DNA from: Aphelenchoides besseyi
Lineage: Eukaryota > Nematoda > Chromadorea > Rhabditida > Aphelenchoididae
Assembly (NCBI GenBank): GCA_024699855.1
Contig: JAMPIQ010000002.1
Coordinates: forward strand, 15,500,001 to 15,564,000
Direction of reading: 5' to 3'
Length of the DNA stretch: 64,000 bases
Shown here: positions 27,749-38,635 of the stretch, piece by piece
How positions within the stretch are numbered: the stretch's first letter is position 1
How the letters are laid out: each line of letters opens with the position of its first letter
Program-made: the position numbers and the translations under genes
The notes under the pieces: generated by a model
Told to the model about the DNA's origin: nothing
The model's database searches: none
What the model saw: only the letters and a program-made list of their open reading frames with translations

Positions 27749-30700
27749 TTAATCGGAGGATTTCGGTGCGAAACCGGGCGGCGGTGGGATCCATTGGCCC
27801 AGCGATTGCGTGGAGTCGTGGCAAGGCATCGATGCAGCGTTGACGTTACTGGCCGGCGGTACCATCGAGCCGAACGATGCGAACTGGGAGGTTTGTTGAA
27901 CGTTGGAAGTGGGTTGGATTGTCGGATTGGAAACTGATGTCAATAACGATGGAATTTGCCGGTCCATCGGAGCTGTTGGTTGGTTTAAGCCATTGCCGTG
28001 AAGACCGTATGTGTGAAAAATCGAATTTACGGTGCTGTTGCGCGTTGAGGGCTGGACAACGTTGTTGAGTCCGCCCACGGAGAGCTTGTGATCGGCATTT
28101 GGTTCTGAAATAGACAAAGCTTAGTTTCTGGAATCTAATTTGCTAAGAAATAACATTAAACACAAAAACTTCATCGAGAATTAAGTTATGTCTCAACCCA
28201 ATTTAGTGTTCAATGAATTAGTTGTGCCTTTGACAATCAATTGAATGATCGTAGGATCAGTCAGTTTCAGTGTTAAAGATCGAAATTTCTCGCAGGATTC
28301 GCAATTACAACCACAAACACTAACAAAAACACACCATCAGACGACACAAAACGAACGTTAACATTCGGCAGCAAAGCTTTGAACTCCTCGCGATATTCGT
28401 TCAAATTCAGCGAACCATTCGGTTTGTCGGTCTGATAGCTTTTGGAAATTGTTTCGTACGCCATTTCGTAGCGTTCGCCCATCGAATGTCCAATGGTACT
28501 CGAGCTTGCTGACAGTCCATTCAACATTCCGTAGCCGGATATCGCCAAATTCGATCGATTTGACACCGACGGTGACGTAATGTTCGTAGACATTGGCACG
28601 TCGTCGCGAAAGTTGCCAACGATTTGAGCGGCAAATTCGCGTAGTCGAAGATAATCGGCATGTGCATTTTCATGCGCATGAACGTTGTAACCGTTGCCGT
28701 TGTGCATTGAACTGCGTTCGGTTTCGTTTTCTAATTGAGTTTTCATCGGATTCGGCGTCGACTGCATATTTCCGTAGGGTTGTTGTTGAGGCAAATGTGG
28801 TGCTGCTGATTGACGTTGGAATAACCTGAGCAAGAAATAAGATCTGATGTACAAGTGTATACCGAGTTTGCGTGTTCATATGACCGTTCGTCTGCTCGCT
28901 AGTCAAACCAGTTGCCATTGCATTCAAATTGGAGTAACTCGAATTGCTAGGTGTTCGTGATGCTGCCGATGTGAAGAGATCGTTCAAAGTGATTGACGAA
29001 CGACTGCCATTGGAGTCGTGTACTGATCGCGTCAAACCCGTCGGATGACTTGACTTCAAACTGAACTGGTCGTTGAAAGCGGGACTGAAACACACAAAAA
29101 TAGAAATTTAAATTATGAAAACGTACGTGGTACGAAGCTCCTTTTCTTCAATAACCATATCTGCTAGCGCCTTAGCGGATATCGAAAATGGATCGAAACC
29201 TGAAAACAAGAAGCTCTCGATTTCAGCTGCCGATCATACCCAAATCGTCGTCAAAGTTGTTGTTGTGTCCATTAGTTGCACCGTTTTCACGTCCGATGAT
29301 ATTTGAACGTTGGTTTCCCATGCGTAACAAACGCTCAACTTCACCGCAAGTTGTGATGCCCTGTGTATTCTCAGTAACGATATTTTAATCATCAATTGCT
29401 TACCGAATTATGCTTCGAACTTTGTGTTTCGCTCTCATCCTCCGGCAACTTCGATTCGGACAACAGCGCCGCGTCCGATGGCGAAACCTCCCATTCGTCA
29501 CCGTTTTGAAGCTGTTGATGAACTTCAATAGGCGGCGCTTGTGATTGACTTTTACTTGATACAAACGAAGCGGACGAAGACGCGCGACTTGTTGGACGTG
29601 AACGAGGATCTGGCTTCTAAAAGAAACTTTTCATAACAATCACCTAACACCCAACTTACCGGACTCGATTTTCGACTATCCATCTCGGCTAAAATCTTCG
29701 CTTTCCGAGTTGCCTTCTTCATTTCATTGCGTTCGTTGTTCTCTTTCGTCGATGATGTTTCAACCAAAGACAAGTCGGTTTGCGAAAGCGATGTGGACGG
29801 TTCGATTCGAGTTGGAGCCGTTGAGCTTAGCGGTTTTGCCTTAACATTTTGCATTCGAGACGTTAACTGTTCCTGCAGTTTGCGTTCGAAATCGTTGTGC
29901 TTGCCGGCATGCATATCCTCTTTGGTGAAACTAATCTCTTCATCAGCAACCTCGTGCAAGTACATACACTCCTGTAAATGAATGCAATAATAAAGAATCA
30001 AAAAGACTGACTGCTTACCGTTTTCGTGCATGTTTGGCCGCGCAAAAATGTGGAGCAATACTTGGTGGTACCCAGAGATGCCTTCAGACAGCGACCATCG
30101 ATCTGCGCATTGTTCACGCCCTAGAGTTTATCTCACAAAAATTAACGATTTCGATTCCTACGGAAATTGCTTTTAACGCATCGTCCTCTCTGGCATACGT
30201 GACATACGCCGTACACGACGTTTGTCCGGAGCTATTTGTTGAAGACGAGGTCCCGACCACCACCTTCAGAATACGACCGAAGCGACCAAAGAATTCCGGT
30301 TTCTTCAAATTCTCCGCATCCGCTAAACGATGTGACAAGCCAACAACATAGACGAGATTCTTCTGTAATACACGATATTCGGCCAAATGTTTTCGCGTAT
30401 CAGCGGCCGGTTTCGTTTTTGCCGGTTGTCGTTGTTTCGTTTTTGTTTTGAACTTCTGCAGCTCCGTTCCGCTAACCGGCTGAAAGTTCACCGGATTCTC
30501 TGGATACGGTTGACGACAAGCGGGACAAAGACCGTTTTCGTCCGTTCGTAATCGATGCCAACAGAAACGACAGATCTACAAATGACTGTGTGTGTGATCT
30601 CTCATCGTTTCCTACTTGATATTGGCAGGTACATGGATAAAAGTTCACATCGTCAAAATCAAGAGGTTCCATGCACAGCGGACACTGAAACAGAAGTTAT

Positions 30701-30762
30701 CGAAAATTCTCCTTCTCGAATGGCGAACTCACTTCTCGATCGGATGACTCGTCACTAGACAT
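27749..30762 (-). CDS. CNOT4: CCR4-NOT complex subunit 4, RING E3 ubiquitin ligase
   Basis: The ATG at 30762 (MSSDESSDRE) splices into a C4C4 RING: CPLCMEPLDFDDVNFYPCTC, then ICRFCWHRLRTDENGLCPAC. Next come the Lys/Arg-rich linker with VLQKNLVYVVGLSHRLAD, an RRM (PEFFGRFGRILKVVVGTSSS, TAYVTYAREDDALKAISVGI), and a CCCH zinc finger (YCSTFLRGQTCTKTECMYLH). A long low-complexity Ser/Gln/Pro-rich tail ends LGQWIPPPPGFAPKSSD at 27749. This order (RING, RRM, CCCH) is diagnostic. Role: E3 ligase of the CCR4-NOT deadenylase, co-translational quality control, cytoplasm. It lies upstream of LSM11 on the same strand with about 290 bp between them. Confidence 0.93.
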
Positions 30763-31256
30763 TTTGAACTCGTTAAATTTAGCTAATCGATTAAGTTCTC
30801 TCAAGCGTTCGTGGGTTCCAATTCGCAGGTTTTCTTCGGCAAATCTCGATTTCAGGACCGCCGATTGACTGTCGAAAATGAAGAGAAAAATTTCGGTCAG
30901 AACACGAACGTTCACGCAAGGGTTATTGGAGGAATTGACGCGTCAAAACTCGGAAACAGTGAATTGGAAATTTTTCACAGCAATCGAACACAACAATGAA
31001 GTGGAATCCGCAAATCGACTGGACAGCAAATCCGACCGCCTGTCAAAACCCACGATGTTGAAGTGGACGAATTGCCACAGAGAAACTGCGTTCGCTTAGT
31101 CCCGATAGACGAGCAATGTTTTCGTAGAAATACATGTGTCAGGAAGCTTGTTAAACATTCACGAGCTTTTCAGCTGCTTATAAGTTCCCATAAAAGTTGC
31201 CGGTGTTTTGACCTTTGCAGTTCGAAAAAACACTTTCCACCCGTCGACGACGACAC
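30763..31256. other. Spacer upstream of CNOT4
   Basis: Two overlapping plus-strand frames (30811-31099) are moderately protein-like but lack splice support. The CNOT4 promoter must lie here. Confidence 0.35.
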
Positions 31257-31522
31257 TCACACCTTTGGGCCGTCGTATTTCGGACGATAATTAGAGTGTT
31301 GGCACACGTTAGTTCTTCTGGCAATTAACGCGAGGACATTGTCTGAGCAATGCGTTGGTATGTACTTAACTTTAATGTTGCCTTTTTCGAACTTGTTTCC
31401 ATCTTACTGCTGCGTTGAGAGAAACTTTTCGTTCGACGGCTAGAGAGCGATTCTGTGGTACGAAGTGCCTTCTTTTTTGCTCTACTCACTATGGCAGACG
31501 CCGTCTGCCTTTTGCCCATCAT
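31257..31522 (-). CDS. Small basic protein, about 75 aa
   Basis: The ATG at 31522 (or 31519) begins MGKRQTASAIVSRAKKKALR and continues Ser/Arg-rich. A 38-nt intron (31407-31370, GTAAGA...TTAAAG) joins in phase to KYIPTHCSDNVLALIARRTN and ends with TGA at 31257. Reading through the intron also stays open and gives a shorter alternative. It is strongly basic and may be nuclear or ribonucleoprotein-associated. No family is recognised. Confidence 0.5.
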
Positions 31523-31721
31523 TCACTGCGGTGGCATGGGACTTCTCGTTGACTTAAATTCTGCAACACTCACTTGTTCTGTTCGTTGTAAGTCAATGAC
31601 GAGATTAGGTTTAAAATTTCTTGTTTTTGAGCATTTTCTGTAAAGTGTTTACTGGATGCAATCGATCTCATGTTCCTCTTAGTTCAACAATAAAACATAG
31701 GGAAAGAACAATAAACAAAAG

Positions 31722-33381
31722 TCATTTCAATGCTTGAAACAAACTCCCGATTCTCATACACGTCCAATCGTTCAAATAGTCAGAAATCAACTGCACACCA
31801 AGTGGCAGACCGTTCGAACACTCGCCGAATGGAATCGAAATAGCTGGCAGACCTAAAGAACAATTTCACGCGGAAACTTTGTGAAAACCGACCACACATG
31901 TTGGCTGATTGAGTGAAAAAATCCTCGTTCTGATTCTCTTCGACCGATCTGGCACGCACTTGACTGATCGTTGGTGCGGAATGATTGGTTGACGGAAGAA
32001 TGAGAACATCGACGTCTCGAAAAGCGACCGCAAAATCGTGTTGAATTAGCCGTCTGACCTTAGCAGCTTGAAGAAAATAACGGCCTTTGTTTCTAAACAC
32101 AAATCCAACTTATTCATATCCATTGAACTTACTCTTCGAGATTGAAATAGTTACCGGCGAATATTCGTTTTCTCACAACATCATTAAGCGTTCTAGTACG
32201 TGAATTGGTCATCAACTCGTTAAAGGATGTGCGTTGATTTTCTCGATGACCGAACTCTATTCCATCGTATCTAAACCTCGATAATACCCATTTACTGTAA
32301 ATCTGAACTCACCTCGACATGTTCGAAAAGACGTCCGATTGATTGAGAATATGATAGCAAACGACGGAGTAGGGAGTGTGTGGCAATTTCACATCTTTGA
32401 CTTGAGCTCCAGCCGACGTCAAACAGTCAATTGCGTTGTGCCAAATACGTCGACAATCTTCGGACATTTTTGCTTGTCGAAATTCCATTGGTACACCCAC
32501 TTTGACGTGTTGAAGAGTCTCGATTAAACCGAAGATGTTCTTATCGTTGAAATCCAATGTTGTGCAATCTTTTTTATCACGACCCAGCATTTGATCTGTA
32601 AACATTCGTAGCAACCAATTCGATTCATTCAGAAATAACTTACCAAAATACTTCATACAACCATCGACATCTTTTGTAAATAAAGACGGCGAGTCGAAGG
32701 AGTTAACCAACGGTACCAATCCGTAGCGTGAAAGAAGTCCGTACGAGGGCTTGAAACCGCAAACACCATTGAATGAAGCTGGATTTCGTGTCGAACCGCC
32801 GGTATCAGATCCGATAGCACTAAACCAATTCGAAAATACTGTTACCTGTGCGCAACGAACCTACACATCCGCAAAGCCTTCACTAATCGCTACAGCACAG
32901 CCACCAGATGAACCACCGGCTACGAAGAAATCACCGTTCATTTGAGCGATCGGAGTCCTTGGGTTTTTGGCAGGACCAAAATAGCTGTCCACATTCGTTG
33001 ATCCCATTGCAAACTCGTCCATGTTCGCTTTTCCAATCACACAACCACCTAAACTCTAATCAAAAATCGAATTCAAAAGTTCTTTTACCTTTGTTCACCA
33101 AACGTTCAATAACCGTTGCGGTGTATGGAGCTTTATAGTTGGCGAGCATTCTTGATGCACAAGTCATCGGTACGTCTCGGACCCTGGAACTGAAATGATA
33201 ACTCTGCGATAAACGTCTGAACGTACGCAAAATTGTCTTTCACGACAACGTTGAATGTCGATCGGCCCTCAGCGATATGGTTCTTGCATTGTCGCTGAGC
33301 CAAATCGAATGTCTCTGTGATAAGAGCATTCAGATGACGAGATTTTTGAGCGACTTCAATCGCCCGTGCCACTCGATCCAT
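31722..33381 (-). CDS. QRSL1: Glutamyl-tRNA(Gln) amidotransferase subunit A, mitochondrial
   Basis: The ATG at 33381 gives [20 protein letters not shown]. Amidase-signature landmarks follow in order: catalytic Lys in [31 protein letters not shown], the Gly/Ser-rich loop with cis-Ser ([17 protein letters not shown]), and nucleophile Ser region [20 protein letters not shown] followed by [15 protein letters not shown]-terminal landmarks [35 protein letters not shown] and [20 protein letters not shown] end at TGA 31722. The Ser-cisSer-Lys triad is intact. Role: with GatB and GatC it converts Glu-tRNA(Gln) to Gln-tRNA(Gln) in mitochondria, using glutamine-derived ammonia. About nine exons with short introns. 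Confidence 0.93.
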
Positions 33382-33655
33382 TCGAATTAGTCAGAAAAAA
33401 AAGCAGATCTCGACTGTGTGAACAAGTTAAACAGAAAGCCAACAATTCTTGGAGATTTTTGTTAAAACAAAACTGTCAAGACATTCAATATAACATCAAC
33501 GCACATCTCTGTTAAGAGGGCAAAGAATTGCCGAACTCGACGACGAACTTCGTTTTTAGCGTGCTTTTACTTGTATCACAAAAACCAAACGGATAAAAAC
33601 AGAAGAGAAAAGCTAAGAGTCCTTTCACGCGAGTTTACAACAATTTTAGGGACTG
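33382..33655. other. Intergenic spacer
   Basis: Divergent promoter space between QRSL1 and the plus-strand frame that follows; nothing else is seen. Confidence 0.3.
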
Positions 33656-33930
33656 TTGGTTGAACTCGGCTTCTTCGTCGGGTTGTTAGGTCCTGCGTAT
33701 TCAGCATTCCTGTTCTTTCTTGATCACCCACTAGTTTGGGCGTACTACTTAAATGGCTTTCGTCGCGATTATGTCAACGGCCTACGCGAGTGTGCTTTAT
33801 TTCTATGGAAAAAAGGAAGATACGAATTTATGGCCAATGCGGCCGTTGTTCTTTTATCATTGTCGGAATTGCTGTTTTCACGATTGAGTACGTCCAAGAT
33901 GTCAACCGCTCTACACTTTACTTTAACTAG
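33656..33930 (+). CDS. Coding-like membrane-protein tract
   Basis: After an acceptor-like ATTTTAG at about 33648 the frame reads VELGFFVGLLGPAYSAFLFF, a hydrophobic segment, then HPLVWAYYLNGFRRDYVNGL. A second frame over 33790-33930 encodes another hydrophobic stretch (CSFIIVGIAVFTIEYVQDVN) ending at a TAG. A splice or a one-base break between the two frames would make a two-span membrane protein. I could not settle which, and no ATG is secure. Confidence 0.3.
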
Positions 33931-34051
33931 AAAAACGGAAAAAGGGTTTGATTGTAAGATATGATCGATCGTACCAAGAAACAGGAAACGGATCGACCGC
34001 GAAAAGACGTCAATTCAATCAAACATTATCATACCTTATACTTCAACAACA

Positions 34052-34391
34052 ATGGATCCAAATTCCAATCAGGAGAACAAATCGACGATTGAGAACGGTG
34101 AAAGTAAATTCAAGTGATCATTCTGTGGTATCTTGCAATTTGTAAGCTCAAAAAGCGACATCGAGTTTCCGGTGAGAAAAAGACTGTGAACGAGATCGTT
34201 CATCACTCGTTTGGTGAGTTCATTGATTCCCGGTCTCGTTCATCGCTCGTTCTTTCCAGAACGGTGCTCCAAAAGAAGACAAAATGGTGATCCAATACGC
34301 CGAGGTCGCCGCCGATGCAACCGATGCGCAAGCTCCGTTCAAAGCTGGACCGGCCGCCGGTGAGGTCGTTTTGCCAGTTACCGCTCAATGA
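34052..34391 (+). CDS. Small protein with acidic/Ala-rich C-terminus
   Basis: An ATG at about 34052 opens MDPNSNQENKSTIENG before a GTGAAA/GTAAAT donor. The last exon, after TTTCCAG at 34258, reads NGAPKEDKMVIQYAEVAADA and ends VVLPVTAQ before TGA at 34389-34391. A middle exon (SKSDIEFP) joins the last one in phase 0 across a GTGAGA...TTCCAG intron. Its join to the ATG exon fails in phase, so the 5' structure is open. A polyadenylation word (AATAAA) lies at about 34421. No family is recognised. Confidence 0.45.
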
Positions 34392-34696
34392 GCTCTTCTC
34401 TTTTTCTGTTGTCCTTGAGACCAATAAACGTGTTCTTTGGATTTGACTTGCTTTTTGTTAGGATGAATGAACTCATTTGCTGTCCAATGAAATCACTCGG
34501 TTGTTCATTTGAATCTCATCAATTCGATTTGTGTTGTCGCTTAAGCACGAATAGGACCATTGATTTGTGTCTTCAATCCGTGAGTTCTTTACTTTTGCAC
34601 TATGACTTGCTTTCATTGAAAGCCGATTGACAATCAAGAGCATTAAGGATTCACATACTTGAGATCAAAAGGCCATTTTGAAGCATCAAATCTAAA
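34392..34696. other. 3' flank and spacer before repeat copy B
   Basis: It contains an AATAAA shortly after the small-gene stop; nothing else is recognisable. Confidence 0.35.
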
Positions 34697-35810
34697 ATGC
34701 AAAACTAACGACAAAAATTATTTTTGACAACCGCGTCAGGAAAGCTACCACAAGTAATAACCACCAAGCAGTCGAAGGGAGAGCCTGGGGAAAACCCCTG
34801 GGGACGCTTTCAACCGTGAACCCGAACACGGTCCCACCCGGAGGTGGGTTATGCTAACTCTCGATCCAACACTCATAGCCTTGTTGAATCTTCGGTAAGA
34901 GACCCGAACTTCCGAAGAAGTCGAAGTCAGTACCTCCGCACAACCATTAGGCTATGAGCTGCTGGTGACTGCAGGACAGAAAGCCGCTCATGATCCGGAG
35001 ATTTCGAAATCCACTTCTCAGTGGACTGCAATTGATTCTGGACTTCAGTTGAGTGGTTGAGAGTACAACAACAAACTTCTAAGGATGTTCATGACTTGTA
35101 TTCAAATTCGGTTTCCACCACAAGTGGACCGATTGATGCACAATTAACACTAATAATTGCAGTGGTATTCAGTAGTTGTTCCTGCAAATTATAGCGATTG
35201 AGATCAATTAGCAACGTTGTTATGGTCGAATTCACAAGACCCAGTTTTTGGGTATGTTTTCGATTCCAATTCTTCATCTCGATCAACTTCACCAGTCTAA
35301 ACCATCTGGTTTTTACTTCCACCTACTCATTAACTTGTGTGCCAAACTAGAACTCCCTACCATCAGCAGGAAGAGCTGCACAAACTTTTGCAATTTTGGA
35401 CGATTTTTGACAGGTTGTTCGGCTTTGGAGAGCTCTCATTTCTCTCTTAGTTATCCGGTGGCTACAAGTTTGGACTCGTTGAATAGCCAGACTTATGAGC
35501 TTCCCATCAATGTAATATAAGCACTAGTTGTTGCCAGAATCTCTGAGGTACATCAATTGGCGTGATGGACGTGGCATACAAGGGAATGGGGGTTGTTGTG
35601 TGTTTTAGCTCATTGGCTGATTCGATTCCACTGATATTCACAGGGTTCTGAGTGTATTAGTGAGTGTTATTGTTCTGTGAATCACACGCTTCTACAATCA
35701 ATGGTTCTTGAGTTGTAGCCAATGAAAATTGGGCTCTCTCGGAGGTTGACGATCGTTGACATTCTTTCCAGGTTGTTTGTTTCTACTAATTATCTTTAGA
35801 CTGACATGTT
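34697..35810 (+). repeat. Dispersed element, copy B (truncated at its second end)
   Basis: It matches copy A (reversed) from ATGCAAAACTAAC onward for about 1.1 kb, then diverges after 'CTACTAA.TAT..TTAGACT' near 35810 where A and C continue for another ~300 bp. The near-invariant block is at 35331-35455. Two perfect hairpins are conserved with copy A near the first end: ACCGTG/CACGGT with an 8-nt loop, and CCCACC/GGTGGG with a 4-nt loop. Confidence 0.85.
34793..34850 (+). repeat. Hairpin cluster in copy B of the dispersed element
   Basis: Within about 60 bp lie CCCCTGGGG, ACCGTG-8nt-CACGGT and CCCACC-CGGA-GGTGGG. The same hairpins occur in copy A at about 6550-6610 in the opposite orientation. 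It is a candidate for RNA or single-strand DNA structure. Confidence 0.6.
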
Positions 35811-36400
35811 TATAATTATTATAATCTGCTTAATAAACGTAAAATAAAAATGACACAATGAAATTTCAAACGAAGAGTACAATGGACTATCATTTCAGTC
35901 GGGTTTTGCAATGTCCAGTTATTGGATCGAATACGTTCTATATTACTTTTGAAGCTTTTTATATCAAAAGAACAGAGATGCGGAGAAGTACGGTAATTTC
36001 TTTTCAGGTTGAAGAGTGTTTTTGACCACACGGTTTGTTACTTCGCTAGAACGTAACACTCCAGATCCTTTCATTCACAAATGCCCCCCACAGAACGATT
36101 GATAGACGAGAACGGAAATCCAAACAATCGCCGAATCGTTTTGTTGTCAAGAGATTTTCGAGCATTTACTTCCGATCGTTGTGCTTTTTACCGCCAATCC
36201 ACTTTCTCGCCATTTGGATGAAGAAATCAGCATCGTTTAATCATCGACAAGTTGTTTAGGTAACTTTTGCTTTCCTCTGAAGACCCTAACATTCATCTTG
36301 CAATTCCACAGCTTAAGGTCGCCAACTTCGATGATCGCAAAGTTGAATCCCGGTTATGATCGAACTAATCAACGGAATTTGCCCGCCGGAAATTGATTCG
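35811..36400. other. Spacer with a possible small plus-strand exon
   Basis: An ATG at 36081 opens 47 codons (MPPTERLIDENGNPNNRRIV ...) that look protein-like. Another coding-like piece after CCACAG at about 36312 reads LKVANFDDRKVESRL. No consistent splice joins them. Confidence 0.25.
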
Positions 36401-37471
36401 TGACCAATTGCGTCGTCGGGTTTGATTTTAAAAACGAGGCAATCGCTTCGTTTCCCTCCATTCGAGCGTTAGCATCGTGAAGAAACGCGTCGCAATGAAC
36501 GACGATTTGTGGGTCAAACCGCATGCCCGATTTTGACGTCCGATTTCCCGAGTTACAAATGCCGGTCGGGAAAGAACGTTCCATGTACGTTTCGCCTTCG
36601 TTTTTCCCTCTCGGCGGCGCGCATCTCTTTTAACTTTCGAAAACTCCACGGCGCATCTCCCTCCGGATATCGCGCAGCGTCGAGAAAAACGTTTTTGAGG
36701 TGGCGCGTTTCGGATCGAAAATGAGGGAAAGGGATTTTGCATCGCGGTTTCGAACGGTTTCCTCAATGGACGCGGCGTTTCGAAAACGATTTCTGTTGGA
36801 GGACTTTTGGGGCGTCGAGGGCGATTACGTCAACGGTTTGCGTTAATTCGTCGCGAAAGTATGCGATTTGTTTGCCGACGCTTTGGCCTGCAAAAATTGC
36901 GGTCCGGAAGTTTCGCAAATCCGCTAATCGTCTGCTTCTTTGTTCGGGAATGCGATTTCGTTTGTTTTTGTCTTACTCATTCGTCTGTCAACCGCAATCA
37001 AACGGCTGTTCGTAGCCTAGAGTTCAGGCTTCGGCCTCGTTGACTTCACGTGATGATTATCCCATGGAATCAGCTGCAGATTACGTGAGATTATTGAAGC
37101 TGTTTACTCATGACTTCAAACCTTTTGTTTTTCATCGAATGCTCTTCTTGCAAATCCTGCTGATCGATGTCGCAGTCAATTGATATCGGCACTCTTGCGA
37201 TCAACGGAAATCTTTTTATTGTTTTCAGCAACGAGAAGTGCATCCATAACTCACTGAGCGAGTTTGAAGTCTCTCAACGAAAAGAAGTTCAGTCACATGA
37301 AATTTCAAGTTCTCGCTTATCCTGTGGTAATCGATCCATTATACTTGACTTACAATAAGATGCAAGTGTGCACTATTGTTGCAAATGTTTCGATGATTGA
37401 GAGCACCGTGAACATAAAAACGGTACGCGAAATTGGCGAAGACTCGTAATGTTTCCATCGAATCGTTGGAG
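36401..37471. other. GC-rich stretch then spacer
   Basis: The part 36400-37050 is markedly richer in G+C and CpG than its surroundings and has long overlapping frames on both strands without coherent protein composition. It resembles the regions at 1-540 and 52620-53240. 37050-37471 is ordinary AT-rich sequence; a short ATG frame at 37298 (MKFQVLAYPVVIDPLYLTYN) could be an upstream exon of the next gene. Confidence 0.3.
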
Positions 37472-37723
37472 ATGTCTTCTTTCACTTTCTTTTGTTTCCT
37501 GATTCCACTGTCTGTGTTGATGCACACTACGGCATGCGGTCCGATTTTCTTCATTGCCTCCGGCTTCATCATACGAAGTCGAAAGCCGTCGCATCGTCGG
37601 TTTTTGTTTTTTCCATCCCTTCGTACTTCGGATTTTCGCTTTGATCTCAACCAAAAAGATCAAAATGTTTCTGTAGAAGTTGATCTCTCAACTGTCGAAT
37701 ACGAAAAGAAAGTTGTTTATTGA
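37472..37723 (+). CDS. Small protein with N-terminal hydrophobic segment, 83 aa
   Basis: The ATG at 37472 encodes MSSFTFFCFLIPLSVLMHTT, a signal peptide or anchor, a second short hydrophobic run (GPIFFIASGFII), a basic stretch, and a polar C-terminus (FDLNQKDQNVSVEVDLSTVE) before TGA at 37721. The frame is also open upstream to about 37433 without ATG, so an upstream exon is possible. A minus-strand frame over the same bases (37650-37339) is an alternative that I consider less likely because the C-terminal reading here is cleaner. No family is recognised. Confidence 0.4.
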   Translation: MSSFTFFCFLIPLSVLMHTTACGPIFFIASGFIIRSRKPSHRRFLFFPSLRTSDFRFDLNQKDQNVSVEVDLSTVEYEKKVVY

Positions 37724-38135
37724 TTTTAATTAAAAATCGATTAGAGTCGTAAATATGACCGCTTTTAGTTTGCATCAACCTACGATCGCAGTTACTTTCA
37801 ATTATTATCTCAACTGAAAAGTGTTGTTATCGATTGTTTTATTTAAGACATGAACAAAAAAGGAAACCAGTCAGTTGGTGCGTGTGTGCGTGTTTACAAT
37901 CCCCCACCACCAACAAATCGACGGATGTGCGAGTTTGACGGCATTTTCCTGAAGAGTGCTTTTCGCTGCGATCAGCCCCAACTTTTTGCTTGTCGTTCGA
38001 TCCCATTAATCGCTATCAACCAGTTTTTTGCAGCTACCCTTCGCCTTCAACACCACAGCATCGCTTCAACCCAATCAATTGGCAGTCGATCAGCGATGTA
38101 ATTCAATCTTTTCAGTCAGCAAATCGTTTCTATTC
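37724..38135. other. Intergenic spacer
   Basis: AT-rich then mixed sequence; plus-strand frames near 37850-38100 lack splice or compositional support. Confidence 0.3.
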
Positions 38136-38339
38136 TCATACCAAGAAGTTATGTTGAATCATTCGACAGTTTATGTTGCGCAATGTTTTCAATCCGGATC
38201 TAAAGTCTAGAAGATTCAAACGATTGGGTTGAGCATAGAAAGAGCGGAAGTGTTCGTTCATTTCGAATAACAATTCTGAGTCCAATTCGATCACAGCGCT
38301 CGTAATATTTTGGTCAAATTGTAGAATCAACGCCCGCAT
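38136..38339 (-). CDS. Coding-like short frame, 67 aa
   Basis: An ATG frame reads MRALILQFDQNITSAVIELD and LLFEMNEHFRSFYAQPNRLN and stays open past a GTATGA donor-like site near its end. It looks like real protein sequence but lacks neighbouring exons that I can connect. Confidence 0.3.
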   Translation of the reverse strand: MRALILQFDQNITSAVIELDSELLFEMNEHFRSFYAQPNRLNLLDFRSGLKTLRNINCRMIQHNFLV

Positions 38340-38635
38340 TTCTTGTCAGTAAGTGATTCAGTTCTCGATCATGTGAAAGCGGAGAGTTTTACAGAAAAAC
38401 AAGTTCTCACTTTCTTTTGCTGCACTTGTTATTTTGCTTCAAATATCAGTTGATTGTAAAGGTGATTGTGTTCGTAGTCACGATGTTAACAGTCTCAAAA
38501 CCTCTCTTTCAAGCTACTCTCCTAATTCTACATATAGTCATTGAAGTTGCTTGACATTAGATCGTACAATTAACGTGTTTGCGAGAACAAATAGCAAAAC
38601 GTTAACACAGAAAATTTTCAGAATTTCTCAATGCT
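38340..38635. other. Spacer and promoter region of the fatty-acid transporter
   Basis: No feature is recognisable. Confidence 0.3.

Noticed and set aside
35248..35520. 90-codon open frame in repeat copy B as a host gene
   Set aside because: The frame is present only as part of the dispersed element in three copies, and outside the invariant block most differences alter the reading. Recorded as a feature of the repeat instead.
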